A stretch of 17,739 bases of DNA, taken from the NCBI GenBank assembly GCA_016839845.1, contig JAEOTL010000458.1:1-17739 (forward strand), read 5' to 3'. The notes under the pieces were generated by a model, which saw only the letters and a list, made by a program, of their open reading frames with translations, searched no databases and was not told the origin of the DNA. Below, piece after piece: positions 14,919 through 17,739 of the stretch. The position numbers and the translations under genes are program-made. Within the stretch, counting starts at the first letter, position 1. Each line of letters begins with the position of its first letter. Source of the stretch: Promethearchaeota archaeon (GTDB lineage: Archaea > Asgardarchaeota > Lokiarchaeia > Sigynarchaeales > SOKP01).

Positions 14919-16304
14919 ATGGAGACCCAAGAATTTCAAACCGAGGAAGCTCATAATGCAGCTATGGAAAAGTACCAAATCAATCCTCGGAGAGCTATGT
15001 TTACAATTATTCTTAGTATTTTTGTAGACTCGCTGGGATACATAATGGTTCTTCCTCTATTACCAGGGATTTTTTATGGACTAGGGGCAACTGATATTAT
15101 AATTGGTCTTTCGATTGCTTCCAATGCTGTAATGCTGTTAGGTTTTGGGCCATTGTGGGGATGGCTGAGTGACAGATATGGTCGAAAACCGGTGTTAATG
15201 ATTTCACAAATTGGCACTGGATTTGCATTTTTATTATTAGTTTTTTCTGACTCTATACCAATCATATTTGCTGCTCGGATATTAGATGGAATATTTAGCG
15301 GGCAAATGCCTACAGTTCGGGCATATATTTCTGACGTGACTACCCCTCAAACTCGTGCTTCACAGATGGGTAAAATAATGGCGGGGTATACTTCAAGTAT
15401 GGTAATAGGACCCTTCATTGGTGGGGTACTTGGTGCATTCAATTGGCGTTATCCTATGATATTTGCCAGTATACTCACAATTGTTTCCACAATCTTAACC
15501 TATACTGTATTAGTAGAGAGTATGCCTGAAGAAAGAAGAAGAGATTTAAAAGAAGCAAAAAAGAAACGAATTACTAAAGATTTTACATCGGAGAAAGTGT
15601 GGGAAATTAGTATTCGGTTCGGAGAAGTGTTTATTCTCTCTGTAATCTCAATGATATTTAGTACAAGTTTTTCATTAGTACTTTACAAGCGATATGGTGC
15701 TAATGCATTTATAATTGGGACAATGATGGCATTCACAGCTGGATTTATAATGATATATGGATTATTCTTTATGAAGCGTCTAATTCAAAGAGTGGGAGAG
15801 AAAAAAATATTTTTCTTAGGTATGAGCATTTTTATTGTAATTTTTCTAATATATCCATATTTAAATGAGCTCTGGATGATTTATGTGTTAATGATCCCCT
15901 ATGGATTTTCTGCTGCTTCGATTGGACCTTTGATATCAACTAATATAACAAAAGCGATAGGTCCCAATAGCCAAGGAATATTGAGTGGGACTACTACAAC
16001 CCTTCAATCAATTGCTCAGATTATTAGTCCTATGATAGCAACCCTGCTTTTACAAATAGGAGGTATAACAATTGGGCTCATTTTCCTTAATTCTTATCAA
16101 CTAATCGGGCTTATAAATGTAATTTTATCTTCTATCCTTATTCTTATCGTTTTTCTTGACATTAGACATTACCCATATCTTTATTCTTATGAAAGGATAC
16201 GAAAAAAACGAAGAGCAATACAGAAAAGAAAGAAAAAGGCAGAGAAACAGAAGAAAAAAGATGGTAAAAAAAATCCGGAAGCTAACAATAATCTTGAGAT
16301 CTAA
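14919..16304 (+). CDS. MFS transporter, DHA1/TetA-like, copy 2
   Basis: This is a 461-residue paralogue of the gene just upstream. It has about 12 membrane segments, D37 in TM1, motif A GWLSDRYGRK at 81-90, and the motif C pattern GYTSSMVIGPFIGG at 156-169. Long identical stretches with copy 1 include the AYISDVTTPQTRAS region (135-148), so the pair arose by tandem duplication. Copy 2 has a 15-residue polar N-terminal extension (starting METQEFQ) before the shared MEKYQINP. It also has a longer, strongly basic C-terminal tail (about 420-461, with KKRR and KRKKKAEKQKKK). The tail is probably cytosolic and may bind lipid or nucleic acid, or set topology. A proton-coupled export role is inferred from the family; no substrate is indicated. 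Confidence 0.93.
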   Translation: METQEFQTEEAHNAAMEKYQINPRRAMFTIILSIFVDSLGYIMVLPLLPGIFYGLGATDIIIGLSIASNAVMLLGFGPLWGWLSDRYGRKPVLMISQIGTGFAFLLLVFSDSIPIIFAARILDGIFSGQMPTVRAYISDVTTPQTRASQMGKIMAGYTSSMVIGPFIGGVLGAFNWRYPMIFASILTIVSTILTYTVLVESMPEERRRDLKEAKKKRITKDFTSEKVWEISIRFGEVFILSVISMIFSTSFSLVLYKRYGANAFIIGTMMAFTAGFIMIYGLFFMKRLIQRVGEKKIFFLGMSIFIVIFLIYPYLNELWMIYVLMIPYGFSAASIGPLISTNITKAIGPNSQGILSGTTTTLQSIAQIISPMIATLLLQIGGITIGLIFLNSYQLIGLINVILSSILILIVFLDIRHYPYLYSYERIRKKRRAIQKRKKKAEKQKKKDGKKNPEANNNLEI

Positions 16305-16379
16305 GTTTTCTTATCAAAATTGATTAGAATAAATAAATTCAAATTGAATTCTAAATTTTACTAATGAATATCATCTGAG

Positions 16380-17126
16380 TTGAAACCAACAATAAATGTC
16401 GAAGAAATATGGGATCGAGCAGAATGGGTTGACCACTCACGTAAAATTATCGAAAACCTTCACAAATTTCCAAAAGATTCTAAAATAATAATGATTTTAC
16501 GACATTCACATAGAAATGATCCAATAAACATGGAGAAAGTACATAAACTGCGGTTAACTCCTCAAGGCCATGCAATAGCCAGAAAGTTTGGTGAACTTTT
16601 ACCTACCAATAGAGAAATTCGACTTTTTCATAGTGTTATTTGGCGCTGTGAAGAAACTGCAGAAAATATACAAAAAGGATTTGAAAGCGTAGGCGGCAAA
16701 ACAGAACTGAAAGGAGTTTTAGCCCCCTTGTACCAAATAGGCATAGACGATGTTACTTTTCTAAGGTTGTTTAAAAATTACCATTTTAGAGACTTATTAT
16801 TTAGATGGGCGGCAGGTTTTTATCTCCCTGAGGAATGGGCACCTTTTATACCCTACTGTCGGAATGCTGCCAATTCAATTTGGAATCAACTTGAAACTGC
16901 TCCTGAAAAAGGTATTGATATCTGTGTCAGTCACGATTGGCAATGTCTTTCATTGAGGTATGGTTGGTTCGGTCTTCCTCCAGATAATAGGTGGATTAAA
17001 TACCTTGGAGGATACGCTTTCTCGTTTGAAAAAGATCATATCCTTATGCTAGATTATGGTGAGTTAAAGAAAATTGAAATCCCCCATTGGTGGAGAAGTA
17101 AACAGAATCCTAACATTAAAATGTAA
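16380..17126 (+). CDS. Histidine phosphatase superfamily protein (TTG start)
   Basis: This 248-residue protein is of the histidine phosphatase / phosphoglycerate-mutase-like fold. The nucleophile motif is RHSHR (R41, H42) in place of the usual RHG. SVIWRCEETAENI contains the second arginine (R89) at the position of the family SxxxRCxQTA motif, and VSHDW supplies the second catalytic histidine (H185). The catalytic set is therefore complete. Residues 123-170 form a tryptophan- and phenylalanine-rich insert (FRWAAGFYLPEEW) that probably shapes the substrate pocket. TTG at 16380 is the only usual start, since an in-frame TGA lies 5 codons upstream. No signal peptide is seen. The substrate is probably a phosphomonoester; sequence does not decide between a sugar phosphate, nucleotide or phosphoprotein. 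It follows MFS copy 2 by 75 nt. Confidence 0.85.
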   Translation: MKPTINVEEIWDRAEWVDHSRKIIENLHKFPKDSKIIMILRHSHRNDPINMEKVHKLRLTPQGHAIARKFGELLPTNREIRLFHSVIWRCEETAENIQKGFESVGGKTELKGVLAPLYQIGIDDVTFLRLFKNYHFRDLLFRWAAGFYLPEEWAPFIPYCRNAANSIWNQLETAPEKGIDICVSHDWQCLSLRYGWFGLPPDNRWIKYLGGYAFSFEKDHILMLDYGELKKIEIPHWWRSKQNPNIKM

Positions 17127-17152
17127 TTAATTTAAACTTTCAACACCAAGAC

Positions 17153-17162
17153 TTTTTTTTTT
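17153..17162 (+). terminator. T10 terminator after the histidine phosphatase gene
   Basis: Ten consecutive T residues lie 26 nt after the stop codon, with no stem upstream. Confidence 0.5.
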
Positions 17163-17174
17163 AGAAATAGTAAA

Positions 17175-17183
17175 AATATATTT
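17175..17183 (+). promoter_or_regulatory. TATA-like box before the right-edge membrane gene
   Basis: aatatattt follows an A-rich, BRE-like stretch, about 60 nt before the ATG at 17243. It predicts a leader of roughly 35 nt. No SD site is visible near the ATG. Confidence 0.35.
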
Positions 17184-17242
17184 ATTGAAGACTATACTTC
17201 TAGAAAAGTGGTGTCATTTTAAACATCCTAGTATACAGAATT

Positions 17243-17739
17243 ATGTCTGAAAATCCTATGAGAATAACTCGGTATCGAAATTTAATTATCATATTTACTC
17301 TCTATTGTATATTTTGGATTGTGTTGGTAACTGTTTTACGTGACATGTTTCAACCCGCATATCCGCTTGCTTTAACTCGCTTTATTCCTTTAGATGATGC
17401 TTTGATCGAACTTGCTTTCATGTTTACACGTGTATTCCCCTTATCGAGTATTGTAGGCGTCATTATCGGTGGATATTGCGTAACTCCTTTAATCTTGTTC
17501 TTTCATAAGAAGGTAATTGGATCCAAAAAGCATTATGGGTTTCAACAAGAAAAACCAAAGAAATCACAATTATTTTCAAGAGCTTTCTTCCCTGTGTTGA
17601 TGGCTATAAATCTCTCGTCGATATTCTTAACACCTACGACGATTAAATTTGTAATTGAGGGGGATCTCTTTAATGAAATAGATACTGTTTCAAAAATTCC
17701 AGTTTTAACTAGATTCCTTGCAGAAATCGTCTTATTGAC
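17243..17739 (+). CDS. Multi-pass membrane protein, 3' end cut by window edge
   Basis: ATG at 17243 opens a frame that runs 165 codons to the right edge without a stop. Hydrophobic segments lie at residues about 13-33, 60-87 and 112-132, with a fourth beginning at about 154. A lysine-rich cytosolic loop (about 89-110, with KKVIGSKK and EKPKKS) separates segments 2 and 3. The N-terminus (MSENPMRITRYR) is short and basic, as expected for an inside start, and no cleavable signal is needed. I recognise no family or catalytic motif. Superficially it resembles the left-edge membrane protein in being a low-complexity multi-helix protein, but I see no clear sequence match between them. Confidence 0.75.
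   Translation, partial: MSENPMRITRYRNLIIIFTLYCIFWIVLVTVLRDMFQPAYPLALTRFIPLDDALIELAFMFTRVFPLSSIVGVIIGGYCVTPLILFFHKKVIGSKKHYGFQQEKPKKSQLFSRAFFPVLMAINLSSIFLTPTTIKFVIEGDLFNEIDTVSKIPVLTRFLAEIVLL

Noticed and set aside
14830..15027. Short plus-strand frame covering the gap and start of MFS copy 2
   Set aside because: It lies over the duplicated promoter element and the coding start of the transporter in another frame; no homology and no SD site.
1..17739. A single large operon or defence island
   Set aside because: Genes change strand many times and most have their own leader or terminator. No nuclease/helicase/protease effector set, toxin-antitoxin pair, integrase, transposase or CRISPR repeat was seen.

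Overview
The window is 17.7 kb of AT-rich DNA with short intergenic gaps and no RNA genes, CRISPR array, insertion sequence or integrase that I can see. It looks archaeal. Several genes have an upstream TATA-like box about 50-65 nt before the start, in one case with a purine-rich BRE-like stretch. Several genes end in T-tracts without a hairpin, TTG/GTG starts are frequent, and some leaders carry a Shine-Dalgarno match (gaggtg, ggtgat, taggag). Low GC, lineage-restricted coiled-coil/zinc-ribbon and membrane proteins, and bacterial-type hydrolases together suggest an Asgard (Promethearchaeota, Lokiarchaeia-like) genome. That placement is inference; no marker gene here proves it.

Layout. 1-737 (-) is a 3'-truncated multi-pass membrane protein. 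907-1341 (-) is a coiled-coil protein with a C-terminal zinc ribbon. 1516-2262 (+) is an RNase Z-like metallo-beta-lactamase (MBL) hydrolase. 2314-2931 (-) is a DUF1326 protein. 3023-7839 holds three paralogous type-B carboxylesterases: one on the minus strand and two in tandem on the plus strand, all with intact Ser/Glu/His triads. Directly behind the third is the C-terminal remnant of a glycerophosphodiester phosphodiesterase (about 7871-8212), which overlaps the stop of an orphan 117-residue gene (8209-8562, -). 8598-9422 (-) is an alpha/beta hydrolase, divergent from an SDR oxidoreductase (9517-10353, +). 10655-11020 (+) encodes a small membrane protein made of two near-identical 2-TM units. 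11136-12467 (+) is an MBL hydrolase with an alkylsulfatase-type helical domain, convergent with a flavodoxin/2x[4Fe-4S] protein (12477-13337, -). 13533-16304 (+) is a tandem pair of DHA1/TetA-type MFS transporters, followed by a histidine phosphatase (16380-17126, +) and a 5'-complete membrane protein cut by the right edge.

How the genes fit together. The region is rich in soluble hydrolases (three carboxylesterases, one alpha/beta hydrolase, two MBL proteins) plus an SDR and two exporters. This would suit breakdown of esters or other small organics and extrusion of products or toxic compounds, but genes alternate strand and almost every one has its own leader, so no single operon ties them together. 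The strongest signals are evolutionary: local gene amplification (esterases, MFS pair, 2-TM repeats), a truncated GDPD gene at the end of the esterase pair, and a promoter element duplicated along with the MFS genes. I did not find a clear multi-gene defence or biosynthetic system.
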